64,000 nt of DNA from JADHMP01 sp016779985. Its GTDB lineage: Bacteria > Bacteroidota > Bacteroidia > Flavobacteriales > Flavobacteriaceae. Shown here piece after piece: positions 52,121-61,900 of this stretch (position 1 is its first letter; the number at the start of each line of letters is the position of its first letter). The stretch spans positions 1 to 64,000 of the forward strand of contig JADHMP010000004.1 of NCBI GenBank assembly GCA_016779985.1. Direction: 5' to 3'. Both the position numbers and the translations under genes were made by a program. Under the pieces are notes generated by a model that saw only the letters and a list, made by a program, of their open reading frames with translations, did no database searches and was not told the DNA's origin.

Positions 52121-53953
52121 ATGGTGCGAACCGCCTCAGTAACCTCCTTAGCAATTCTTTTTTTGGTAACCCTTTTGCACTCTTGTGAAAAAGACTTTCA
52201 TCAGGTTAGTGGTAGGCTTTTTGAGTCAGAAATGCTTCAATCACAGTCCTTAATTGTGCCTGTCAACACCTTTCAAGAAGGAGTCTCTGCGGTAGAAAGC
52301 AGTGGCTTGCCCTTGGCCCAGTTGGGTCAAATAAACCATCCTGTTTTTGGTAATTCTCAAGCTAAAATTGTGTCTCAACTAAGCATTAGTAACGATCCTT
52401 TCTTTGGAAATTTTCGCCAGCTCATTGAAGAGAACCCAAATGAAGACAATGCCAGTCAAATTCCAGAAAATGAAAAAGTAAAAGCGGTCTATTTAGAAAT
52501 TCCTTTTTTCACTAATCAATTAGATTCGGACAATGACGGCGTAGTAGACGCATTTGATGTTGACCCCAATGATCCCAATAGTAATTCTGATAGCGATAAT
52601 TTGACAGACCTAGAGGAATCTCGAGCGAATTTAAATCCTTTGAACCCCGATAGTGATGGTGATGGCATTCTTGATCACGAAGATGATGATAATGCTGGGT
52701 ATGACAGTGAGGATAGTGTCTATGAAATTGATTCATTATATGGTAATCCCGAGGCGAGGTTTAACCTCAAAGTGACCAACCTGACCTATTACCTCAACAC
52801 GCTTGACCCCACACTAAATTTTGAAAAAGACCAACTTTATTATTCCAATCAAGATTTTTATGAAGATGGATTTTACGATCAAGTATTGTTTGATGACCAA
52901 ATCGAATTGAACTTTGATGAGCTACGTTTTTTATATAAAGAGGACGACCCAGAGACTGAAGATGTTGATGAAACTACCCAAATTGAAACGCGCCTCTCTC
53001 CGAGACTTAGAGTGCCTTTAGAAGCATCATTTTTTCAAGAACATGTTTTGGATAAAGAAGGCGATCCAGTTTTGGCCAACAACAGTAATTTCAATGAATA
53101 TGTAAGAGGTATAATTATTCAAACAGATCAGTTCACAGAAGATTTGTATATGCTTTTAGATATCTCAAATGGAGCAATAAAAATGGAATACACCTTTGAT
53201 GAATATGACACCAATGGGACTGTTGATAACGCAGATGATGATTCAATAATTACTTCTGAAAAAACTTTTGAAATAGCATTAGATGGGATTCAAGTCAATA
53301 CGTTGAAGAACAGTAGGTTTGATGCTACCATAGCACAGCGTATTGCTCTTTCTGAATCTGGACAACAAGCGGATAAATTATTTATAAAAAGTGGGCAATG
53401 GCATGGTAGGGTTCGTTTATTTGGAGCTGAGTCAGGTGGTATCAACACTATTTTATTAGACTCGCTTAGGAATCAAAATCAGTTGATCAATGAGGCTAAA
53501 TTGAGTTTTTATGTAGATGCTAACTATAATACAAATGCTGATTTAGTGCCACCACGCCTGTACTTATATGACCTTCAAAATGGAAATTCATTATTAGATC
53601 AGAACACAGACAACTCCGAAAGTCTAACTGGTACAAACCTTTCAAAATCAAGGTATGGAGGTATTTTAGAACTCAACGAGAGTAATAAGCCCTATCGTTA
53701 TGTTTTTAAAATCACAGAACATATCAGTAATATTATACGATCTGATTCTACAAATATAGATTTGGGTATCGTTGTTTCTGCAGATATCAACGACGTTTCA
53801 TTTAGAGCAACAAAAAACGAGAATCAAACAAAGATTAAATATCCAACATCTTCGCTTTTAAATCCTCTTGGGGTTGTATTGATAGGCTCAAAACCAGAAG
53901 CTAATCAAGAAGACAAAAAAGTACAACTCGAGTTGCTTTTCACAAAGTTTTAG
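52121..53953 (+). CDS. DUF4270 lipoprotein with thrombospondin-type-3 Ca2+ repeats
   Basis: This 610-residue protein has a lipoprotein signal (SLAILFLVTLLHSC, Cys22) and the DUF4270 order of strands (VPVNTFQEGVSAVESSGLPLAQLGQINHPVFG, ARFNLKVTNL, IIIQT). An inserted stretch at residues about 133-192 has repeated DxDxDG type loops (LDSDNDGVVDAFDVDPNDPNS; PDSDGDGILDHEDDD), the thrombospondin type 3 pattern. It should bind several calcium ions. The DUF4270 family is frequent in Flavobacteriia and is presumed to be surface-exposed. It overlaps the convergent GntP gene by four bases. Confidence 0.85.
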   Translation: MVRTASVTSLAILFLVTLLHSCEKDFHQVSGRLFESEMLQSQSLIVPVNTFQEGVSAVESSGLPLAQLGQINHPVFGNSQAKIVSQLSISNDPFFGNFRQLIEENPNEDNASQIPENEKVKAVYLEIPFFTNQLDSDNDGVVDAFDVDPNDPNSNSDSDNLTDLEESRANLNPLNPDSDGDGILDHEDDDNAGYDSEDSVYEIDSLYGNPEARFNLKVTNLTYYLNTLDPTLNFEKDQLYYSNQDFYEDGFYDQVLFDDQIELNFDELRFLYKEDDPETEDVDETTQIETRLSPRLRVPLEASFFQEHVLDKEGDPVLANNSNFNEYVRGIIIQTDQFTEDLYMLLDISNGAIKMEYTFDEYDTNGTVDNADDDSIITSEKTFEIALDGIQVNTLKNSRFDATIAQRIALSESGQQADKLFIKSGQWHGRVRLFGAESGGINTILLDSLRNQNQLINEAKLSFYVDANYNTNADLVPPRLYLYDLQNGNSLLDQNTDNSESLTGTNLSKSRYGGILELNESNKPYRYVFKITEHISNIIRSDSTNIDLGIVVSADINDVSFRATKNENQTKIKYPTSSLLNPLGVVLIGSKPEANQEDKKVQLELLFTKF

Positions 53954-55287
53954 AAAATTATCTTCCAAAGGTAAAAACCTATAAAGACCAAAACTATCCC
54001 CAAGGTGCCTTGGATCAATGTGCCAAGGGTGTGGGTTCTATAGGCTGTTTTTACATCCATACCACTCATCTGTGAAACAATCCAAAAATAAGAATCATTA
54101 GCATGAGAAACGGTCATGGCTCCTGTTCCAATGGCCATAATGACCCATACTTTTCCCATTTCACTTTCAAGCCCTATAAGAGGCAACAGAGGGAAAATTA
54201 TTGAAGCGGCAGTAATAATCGCCACAGTTGAAGAGCCCTGTGCTGTTTTAAGTAATGCCGCAATCAAAAAAGGAATCAGTAGCCCAAAGCTTTCTAATCC
54301 AGAGAGGCTCTCAAGATGTTCACGTAGTGGTATTTCCCCAATCACTTTTCCTAATGCACCACCCATTCCTGTGATAATAAGGATTGGAAAGGCCTGTTTA
54401 ACTCCCTTAGAGAATGATAGGGAAATACTTTTTGACCCCATCGGAAGTAAAAGTCTTATACCGAAAAGGGCCCCAATGGCTAACGCTGTTATAGGATTAC
54501 TCAACACTTGAACTAGTTCCAACTGTTGAGTGGTCAAGGCACTTTTAGGAATTAACGCACCTAGACACATTAACAGCAGTGGAAGTAATATGGGCAGAAT
54601 AGCTTGCTTAAATGAGGGAAGTGTTTTGTCTTCTTTTGGTTCAAGAATAGGCTCTTCCAAATCCACTTCCTTGTAGGGGTATAATTTACTTATATATAAC
54701 GCAAAAAGACCTCCAGTAAGAATTAAAATTAGACCAATGATGGCGCCTGTTATGATTAGTGGAAAAAGATTGGCCAAGTCTAGATTGGCAGCCGCTGCCA
54801 AGGGCCCTGGAGTGGGAGGAATCAGAACATGTGGGGCAAAGAGACCTGTGGAAAGCGCCACGCTTAGTCCAACAAATGAGGTTTTTGTTTTTTGCGCCAA
54901 ACTTTTATTTAATTGGGCTAGGATCACAAAGGCAGCGTCACAAAAAACTGGAATAGAAACCAAATAGCCAATACAACTAATCGCAATTGGTAGTGGTAAT
55001 TTATGCAAATACCGAAGTACCCCATTTGCCAACGCATTAGTCCCACCAGAATGTTGAAGAGAGGTGCCAATAAGTGTTCCAAAAAGGATTAAAAAACCGA
55101 TACTTTTCATGGTCCCTCCAAAGCCATTCAATAAAGTTTGGAAGATGGAGAACGGATCAAGACCTAGTAAAAAGCCTAACAGAACGCCGCCTATCAAAAG
55201 GACTAAAAAAGGGTGAAGTTTTAGTGTTGAGGTGCCAATGACAATCCACACAATTACAATAAAAACAAATACAAGTGACAAAATCAT
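53950..55287 (-). CDS. GntP-family permease (gluconate/glycerate type H+ symporter)
   Basis: A 445-residue inner-membrane transporter with about 12 segments. The FGGTMKSIGFLILFGTLIG region, PTPGPLAAAANLDLANL and the C-terminal SHANDSYFWIVSQMSGM are GntP hallmarks. Members import gluconate or related hydroxy acids with protons. Directly upstream on the same strand is a glycerate kinase gene (7-base gap), so glycerate is the probable substrate (inference from context). Confidence 0.9.
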   Translation of the reverse strand: MILSLVFVFIVIVWIVIGTSTLKLHPFLVLLIGGVLLGFLLGLDPFSIFQTLLNGFGGTMKSIGFLILFGTLIGTSLQHSGGTNALANGVLRYLHKLPLPIAISCIGYLVSIPVFCDAAFVILAQLNKSLAQKTKTSFVGLSVALSTGLFAPHVLIPPTPGPLAAAANLDLANLFPLIITGAIIGLILILTGGLFALYISKLYPYKEVDLEEPILEPKEDKTLPSFKQAILPILLPLLLMCLGALIPKSALTTQQLELVQVLSNPITALAIGALFGIRLLLPMGSKSISLSFSKGVKQAFPILIITGMGGALGKVIGEIPLREHLESLSGLESFGLLIPFLIAALLKTAQGSSTVAIITAASIIFPLLPLIGLESEMGKVWVIMAIGTGAMTVSHANDSYFWIVSQMSGMDVKTAYRTHTLGTLIQGTLGIVLVFIGFYLWKIIF

Positions 55288-55294
55288 GTTGTGA

Positions 55295-56428
55295 CTAGTC
55301 TAATTTTTTTAACTCATTTAAAACGCTTAAGACTCGATTTTGTAAGTTTTGCTTTGCGAACTTCATTGCTTCCTCAGTGTTTTGATGCTCTGGTTTGCAA
55401 TTGATGAGTCTTATGTTTGCAGATAGTTTGTCTTGCTTTACTAATGGGTCAACTGAACCAGCAAAAATAAAAGTAATCTTTTTTTGTTCATCACCCCATT
55501 GAGCAATTTTAAACGGTAGCTTTCCAGCAGCAGTTTGACCATCAAATCGTCCTTCTCCCGTAAAAATAATAGTTGCTTTCTGTAAAGCTTTTTCTAATGC
55601 TGTTTTTTTAGATAATAAGTCAAAGCCATTAGTAATTTGGGCATCGAGTAATCCTTTCAATCCAGCGGCAACACCACCTGCTGCTCCACCTCCTTCAATG
55701 GAATTAAGTCTTTGGCCGTTCAAATGCTCTATTAATTGGATAAGATGCGCCCCATTGGTCTCAAGTGTTTCAATCATATTAGATGAAGCTCCCTTTTGAG
55801 TCGCATAAACATATGCTGCCCCTTTTTCTCCTAAAAGCGGATTGTTCACATCGCAGGCAATCACAAATTCAGTTTGTTCGATTCTTGAATCAATTAATGA
55901 GTTATCAATCTTGTATACCCTATTTAAATTTCCACCTGAAGGAAAAACAGCATGACCTCTATGATCTAATAATTGTCCACCAAGCGCGACAAAAATTCCC
56001 GCCCCTAAGTCATGCGTTGCACTACCTCCTATTCCCAAAATGATCTTTCGACAGCCTAGATCCAATGCATGTTTGATTTGATGCCCGACTCCTAATGTGC
56101 TGGTTTTTAGAGGGTTTTGTCTCTTTTTTTCTATGCCGACTAGACCTGCACATTGCGAGAGTTCAATCCATCCGGTAGCCTCTTTTTCAAACATAAAGTA
56201 TGGCTTATTAATTTTTCTGTTCAGTGCATCGACGCTGTCACAAAAAATTAATTTTCCTGCTGCTTTTTCAACTAAAGTGTCCAAGGCACCTTCCCCGCCG
56301 TCGGAAAACGGGAAAGTGGTATAATTGCTTCTAGGCAATACTTTTTCAATACAGGCACTCATAATTTGTGTTACCTCAATTGCGGAGAGGCTACCTTTGA
56401 AGGAGTCGGGAATAAGTAAAAATTGCAC
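55295..56428 (-). CDS. Glycerate kinase (type I, GlxK/GarK-like)
   Basis: A 377-residue kinase of the glycerate kinase I family. The N-terminal LIPDSFKGSLSAIEVTQIMS, FPFSDGGEGALDTLV, IILGIGGSATHDLGAGI, and GGGAAGGVAAGLKGLLDAQITNGFDLL are all characteristic. It makes 2- (or 3-) phosphoglycerate, feeding glycolysis, from glycerate brought in by the neighbouring GntP permease. The start is a GTG at 56428; the preceding gene ends in a terminator 44 bases upstream, so a promoter is expected there. Confidence 0.9.
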   Translation of the reverse strand: MQFLLIPDSFKGSLSAIEVTQIMSACIEKVLPRSNYTTFPFSDGGEGALDTLVEKAAGKLIFCDSVDALNRKINKPYFMFEKEATGWIELSQCAGLVGIEKKRQNPLKTSTLGVGHQIKHALDLGCRKIILGIGGSATHDLGAGIFVALGGQLLDHRGHAVFPSGGNLNRVYKIDNSLIDSRIEQTEFVIACDVNNPLLGEKGAAYVYATQKGASSNMIETLETNGAHLIQLIEHLNGQRLNSIEGGGAAGGVAAGLKGLLDAQITNGFDLLSKKTALEKALQKATIIFTGEGRFDGQTAAGKLPFKIAQWGDEQKKITFIFAGSVDPLVKQDKLSANIRLINCKPEHQNTEEAMKFAKQNLQNRVLSVLNELKKLD

Positions 56429-56471
56429 TTTTGAATAACTTTAGACAAAGAAACGCATTCTGAATTAGATT

Positions 56472-56496
56472 AAAAAAATAGGGGATTTACCCTATT
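56472..56496 (-). terminator. Intrinsic terminator after the YpdA-like gene
   Basis: AATAGGG (56477-56483) and CCCTATT (56490-56496) form a 7-bp stem with a 6-base loop. Read on the minus strand it is followed by a T-rich run (complement of the A tract 56472-56478). It lies just after the stop of the gene at 56504. Confidence 0.7.
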
Positions 56497-56503
56497 CGGA
56501 AAA

Positions 56504-57460
56504 TCACTTTTGAATGGCCTCCATAATCAGTGGAGCATGATCTCTAGAATTTTCTATAAACCACTTATTTGTTTTGTATCCTCCACAAACAACACCAGCC
56601 AAATATACTCCAGGTGCAAATGACTCCATCGTTTCAGGATTGTATTTTGGGGTCTTATGTTCATCCTCTTTAAAGGTCACACCAAGAGATTCTAACAACC
56701 CAAAGTTGGGTTGATACCCTGTCATGGCTAAAACAAAATCATTCTCAATTTTTTGTTTCCCCATATCGTTTTTAAATAAGACTTCTGTCTCTGTAATTGC
56801 AGTTATAATTGTATTGAAATGGGCCTTAATGCTGCCCTCTTTAATTCGGTTAATGATATCTGGTCGAACCCAATATTTTACATTAGTGCCTATTTCTGGT
56901 TCTCTTATTAGCATAGTTACACTTTTCGCCCCTTTACGGTAGGTTTCAAGAGCTACATCAACTGCAGAATTTGCTGCTCCAACAACAACCAAATTCATGT
57001 CAAAAAAAGGGTGAGGTTCTCTGTAGTAGTGAAGTACTTTTGGGAGGTTTTCACCAGGGACGTTTAATAAATAGGGGGCATCATAAAAACCAGTGGCAAC
57101 AACAATATTTGCTGCTTGATGAATATTTTTTGTAGTTTTTACTACAAAGTGATCTTTGTTGCGTTCAATTGATTTTACACCGTCATAAAGATGAGTGTTT
57201 AATTCCCAATGTGAAGACACACGCCTGTAATATTCTAGCGCCTCAGCACGTGTAGGTTTTGGTTGGTGCGAAACAAATGGAACATTGCCTATTTCAAGTT
57301 TGTCTGAGGTTGAAAAAAAGGTCATATTTAACGGATAATTATAAATGGAATTGACAAGAGGACCTTTGTCTAAAATCAAATAATTAAAGTTCTTTTTCTC
57401 TGCCTCAATCCCACAAGCCAAACCTATAGGCCCAGCACCAATAATCACTACATCATACAT
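56504..57460 (-). CDS. YpdA-family FAD-dependent disulfide reductase
   Basis: A 318-residue flavoprotein. FAD motif GAGPIGLACGIEAEKKN at residues 8-24, NADPH motif VVVGAANSAVDVALETYRKGA, GATGFYDAPYLLNVPGE-type region (residues read VVATGFYDAPYL) and C-terminal GVYLAGVVCGGYKTNKWFIENSRDHA are typical of YpdA (Bdr), the proposed bacillithiol disulfide reductase. There is no CxxC active site, as in this family. No bacillithiol-synthesis gene (bshA, bshB, bshC) lies in the window. A -7 box lies four bases before the ATG. Confidence 0.9.
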   Translation of the reverse strand: MYDVVIIGAGPIGLACGIEAEKKNFNYLILDKGPLVNSIYNYPLNMTFFSTSDKLEIGNVPFVSHQPKPTRAEALEYYRRVSSHWELNTHLYDGVKSIERNKDHFVVKTTKNIHQAANIVVATGFYDAPYLLNVPGENLPKVLHYYREPHPFFDMNLVVVGAANSAVDVALETYRKGAKSVTMLIREPEIGTNVKYWVRPDIINRIKEGSIKAHFNTIITAITETEVLFKNDMGKQKIENDFVLAMTGYQPNFGLLESLGVTFKEDEHKTPKYNPETMESFAPGVYLAGVVCGGYKTNKWFIENSRDHAPLIMEAIQK

Positions 57461-57464
57461 ACGA

Positions 57465-57472
57465 CAAAGGTA
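57465..57472 (-). promoter_or_regulatory. -7 box (TACCTTTG) ending four bases before the YpdA-like ATG
   Basis: On the minus strand TACCTTTG fits TAnnTTTG. If used, transcription would begin close to or at the A of the ATG at 57460, so the mRNA would be leaderless. No -33 TTG was found at the usual distance, and the next in-frame Met is far downstream. Confidence 0.4.
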
Positions 57473-57610
57473 AAAAATCCTGCGGGACAGACTAATAATT
57501 ATAAATACTTATTAAAAATAATTAAGCATAGATAATACTTATAAAAAAGAATTAAATCCTGCCTCTTTCATCAAGATATTTAATAATTATAAGCATTACT
57601 TATGCAAATA

Positions 57611-58666
57611 CTAAATTAATAGTATTCGTTGTCTCAAGAAGAGTGAAGCTAGAGAGACCAAAAAATAAAGCAATGCAATTGATAGACTAAAAAATGTTGC
57701 AATTGCTAGGGTAGAGCAAAGCCACCAAATGGGGAAAAGAAATGCACCAGAAGCATACTTGATTGAACTGACAAAAACCCTGTCTTCAGAGCGGTTAATG
57801 ATTACTCTTGTTATCCATAGTGGTATAAGGTTTGGAAGACTCAGAATGTGTCCCAATAAATTTCGTCCGGATATTTTCTTAGCGTTTAATAAACCTTCGC
57901 CGAGTGCCAATTTTTCCTTTAAGTCACTAAACTCTAACAAGGTATTTTTTGCATTGATCCACTTTTTTTGTTGTTCATATTGATTCGATTCCTCAGGAAT
58001 CCAAAGACATGCTTTCATTTTATAGGTTAAGGCTTCCTTCACCTGATTTATGATTTGTGCTTCAGAAGCGGATGGAGTAATAAAATCTTGAACTAAAAGT
58101 GGCGTTCCAAAAACAAAATGTAGGCTACATCGCGCTTGTTTATGATGACCATAATTGAGACCTACAGGCATGATATAGATTTTTTCTTTTGGATATTTCA
58201 TTTGTGCTTGATAAGCAAGTCTACTGCTTCCCTTAGATAGTGTTTGAAGATAGTATTCGTCATGGTGTCCACCCTCTGAAAACATGAGCATATTTCCTTT
58301 GTTTCCCAATAGAGAATAGCATTGTTTGAAGGTGGCATCATTTTTCTTTAAATTTTGATAACCATTCCGAATGCGATAAACCGGCAGCATTTTGAGTACA
58401 TCAAAAAACCACTTTTGTGGCCCATTGAATACATCAGCTCTTGTTAGTGAGGTTATCGTTTCTGGTGTAAAGGCACCAACTAAAAGTGGGTCTAAAAAGG
58501 CACCTTGGTGGTTGGGAGAATACAACACACCACCATCTCTAGGAATGTTTTCTAAACCGTAAAGTTTAATGTTCCTAAAATAAATATAGCTGTAAGTTTT
58601 GATGTAAAACTTTAACAGGAAATATAGTATTTGTTTCAACCGTAACTTAATTATTGAGTTAAACAT
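57611..58666 (-). CDS. PlsC-family (1-acylglycerol-3-phosphate) acyltransferase
   Basis: A 351-residue membrane-associated acyltransferase. The catalytic block is SPNHQGAFLDPLLVG, with H and D spaced one residue wider than classical HX4D, as in the Bacteroidota NHQnxxxD form. Further motifs are VYRIRNGYQNL, MFSEGGHHDEYYLQTLSKG and YIMPVGLNYG. The C-terminal part has two or three hydrophobic segments (about 280-350), so it is membrane-bound. It probably acylates lysophosphatidate or a related lipid; a role in surface lipids cannot be excluded. Confidence 0.85.
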   Translation of the reverse strand: MFNSIIKLRLKQILYFLLKFYIKTYSYIYFRNIKLYGLENIPRDGGVLYSPNHQGAFLDPLLVGAFTPETITSLTRADVFNGPQKWFFDVLKMLPVYRIRNGYQNLKKNDATFKQCYSLLGNKGNMLMFSEGGHHDEYYLQTLSKGSSRLAYQAQMKYPKEKIYIMPVGLNYGHHKQARCSLHFVFGTPLLVQDFITPSASEAQIINQVKEALTYKMKACLWIPEESNQYEQQKKWINAKNTLLEFSDLKEKLALGEGLLNAKKISGRNLLGHILSLPNLIPLWITRVIINRSEDRVFVSSIKYASGAFLFPIWWLCSTLAIATFFSLSIALLYFLVSLASLFLRQRILLI

Positions 58667-58913
58667 ACAATTTTAAACGATCATATTAAATAAAAATGAC
58701 ATCCAGACCAAAAAGCTGATTAGGAAAAAAATGCAAATGAAATAGTTCTTCTAACCATATGATTCGCGTAAAAAAGATTATTAGTTCTGGAGCAGAACCC
58801 CTTTTGTACTAAATAATTTCTTAAATTTGAAATAAAATTTCGGAGACATTTTCCAAAATTTGAATGATTACTATTAATTAGATAAAACAGAAAACAAAAC
58901 TAATTACAACTCG
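58667..58913. promoter_or_regulatory. Upstream region of the large TonB receptor, with a -7 box at 58822-58829
   Basis: The 247-base gap holds TAAATTTG (58822-58829), matching TAnnTTTG, about 84 bases before the receptor ATG at 58914, with TTTG at 58803-58806 (15 bases upstream of the box, slightly short). The likely leader is therefore about 80 nt. Nothing else stands out in the gap. Confidence 0.4.
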
Positions 58914-61900
58914 ATGAAACATATATATTCTTTTAGAGTGCTAACGTTATTACTTTTGATGTTTAGTGCTATGACTGTCCACGCGCAGAGTAAAATCTCT
59001 GGTTCTGTGATGGATGCCGAGACACAGGAATTAATTCCAGGTGTCAACATTATTGTTTTGGGTTCAAACACAGGAACCACAACAGATTTTGATGGAAATT
59101 TCTTATTAAACACTTCTGCATCTCCACCTTTTACTTTGGAAATTAGTTCCATAGGTTTTGCAAGTCAGCAAATTGAAGTGGTTTCTGCAGACCAAAGAAT
59201 TGATGTGATGCTAGTTCCTGGTCAAAATTTAGACGAAATAGTTGTTTCCGCCTCTAGACGATCTGAAAAAGTATTAGATGCACCAGCGTCAATCACTATT
59301 CTTTCTTCTGAAGAGTTAACAAATAACGCCAACGTCAATGATCCTATTAGAAACTTGATCAATGTTCCAGGAATTCAATTTCAACAGCAATCTGCGAATT
59401 CAATCAATTTTGAAATGAGAGCAGGCTCTGGGGTTTTTGGGACGAGTGTTTTCCCAATTTTAGATTATCGTTTCTTACAATCCCCTGCTAGTGGATCTTT
59501 CTTCAATGCACAGTCGGGTCTGTCTAACTTAGATTTAGACCGAGTTGAGGTGGTTAGAGGGGCTGCTTCTGCCCTGTATGGATTTGGTGTTGAGTCAGGT
59601 GTTGTTCACTTTTTCTCTAAAAAAGCCATTGATAAACCAGGTACCTCAGTTGAACTTATTGGTGGAAACTTAAATACTTTTTCTGCGGCAGTGAGGCATG
59701 CCTATGCAAATGAAAAGAAAACCTTCGGATTTAAAATTAATGCACAATATAAGCGGGGTGACGAATTTCAACTAGACCCAGATTTGGATGGGGATTTTAA
59801 TGATCAAATAAATGCTGCTACAGCTAACGGTATTTTCCAGCCCATTGTTGCTAATGGGAGAATTGATCCAAGCCAAGTGCCTTCAACTCCAATTTTAACC
59901 CAGTCTGAATTAGACCCCGATGGCGATGGGAATTCTTATTTAGGCCAATATGAAAGTTCAAGTGTGAATGCCCACCTCGAATTTAGACCAAATGACAACA
60001 CTGAAGCAGTAGTCTCTGGAGGCTGGAATGCAGGTAGTTTTCTTGTCAACCAAAATCAGGGCCCAGGTGTTGGTGCTGGAAATGATTATTGGGCTCAAGC
60101 CAGAGTTAATTCTGGCGGTTTTTTTGGTCAGATATCTTATAACTTTAATGATGGAGGTGAAGGAAAAGAACCTTTTTATTTGTATTTGACAGCGCAAAGA
60201 ATCATTACAAAAAGATCGGCTTTAGAGGGTCAATTTCAATATAATTTTGAAGCAAAAAGTTTCTTAGATTCAAACTTTACTATTGGATTTGATTACAGAA
60301 ACATAGACGTAATTACAGACAATACCTTATTTGGTCAAAATGAAGGAAAAGTAGATTATGTTCTTTACGGATTTTATGGACAGGGTACTTCGCGGTTTAG
60401 CGATAAACTGGATTTGACTTATGCTTTACGATATGATAAACCGAGTTTTATTGATAAGGGTAAAATTGCGCCTAGAGTAGCCTTGGTATTCAAACCGAAT
60501 GAAAAAAATAGTTTTAGATTATCATATAACGAAGCAACATTTGGGCCAAGCACCTTAGAAATGTATTTGGATTTTCCAGTTTCAATACCAGCACCAGGTA
60601 TTTCAGATGTATGGTTATCAGGTCAAGCATCAGCACAGAATTTTGATCCAAACGCTCCAATAGAAATAATTGGAGGGGGTGGAGCTGTAGTGCCTGCAAA
60701 CACCACAGATTGGCCTTTAGCTGTACCTTATGGCGCAGTGGCTGGACAAGTATTACCTCAACTATATGCCGGGGTTGGAGCAAGCCCATCTTATGCTCCC
60801 CTTTTGCCACTTGTTCAAAACTTTTTTAGTACATACGTGCCTTCAGGAACATCAGGAACTATTGAAGGCTATAATGTTTATAATGGTAGCCCCATGCCAA
60901 CAGCTATAGGTACGCCCTCAGCACTCTTGGGGACAACTTCTTCTTGGGAGATTGGGTATAAAGGATTCTTGGGTGACAAATTTGCTTTGGGAATTGATGT
61001 TTACACTTTCTCAAGAACTGGATCAACCCAAAATACGGCCATAGGCCCTACCTTTAGATTAAATAATTCTAGTGGAATACCGGCAGATCTTGGGGCCCGT
61101 GTGGCTTCAGATTTTGCTTCAGATCCTGTTATTAGTGGAGCAATTACCCAGGCGGTGACTAATGGAGTCAATGCACAAGTTCAAGCAAGTGTACAAGCAC
61201 AATACGAAGCACAAGGCATCCCACAGTCAATATGGGCTACCGGAGCGCCAGAAGGGGCGCTTTTCCCGGGTTCTCCAGCAATACCCTCTGTTACTGACGC
61301 CACAGCAGCTGCCGCTGCTCCCTTTATAGCACCTGCAATTGAGGCGGCTTCTGCCGAAGTTCAAGCTCTTGTTGGAGGGGCTTTCATTCAAGGGGGGCAA
61401 GGTTATTTGGGTGCTATTAGTTCTGAATTTATTGGAGCAATAGAATCTCAAAGAGTTCCGCAAGGAGATGGCATCACGCACATCTCTGCAGGGTACAGAA
61501 TTTTTGATAATGTTACTCGATCACACTGGGGTAGTGACATATCTATGGAGTATTTCGCAACCGATAAATTGACTTTTTGGGGAAATGCTTCTTGGTTGAG
61601 TCAAAACGAATGGATACCTGGAGAAGAAGATGACGACGGTTTACCTTTTCCAGATTTTCTTAACGCACCCTTATTTAAGTATCGTTTAGGGGCAACCTTC
61701 ACTGATAGAGATGGTTTTCAAGCTTCTTTAGCTTTTCAACATGACGATGAATTCAACTCTAATCAAGGGTTTTATGCAGGAACTGTTCAAGCAAAGAATT
61801 TGGTTGATGTCAGTTTAGGGTATAAATTAACAAGTGGTGTTAAACTAGATTTATCCGTAACAAACTTGTTTGACCAACAATATAGAACCTTCCCAAGAAT

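Noticed and set aside
57461..57610. AT-rich gap with repeated TTATAA / ACTTAT words between YpdA and the acyltransferase, possibly a repeat array
   Set aside because: The words are short, irregular and of varied spacing; no direct repeat unit or attachment site could be defined.
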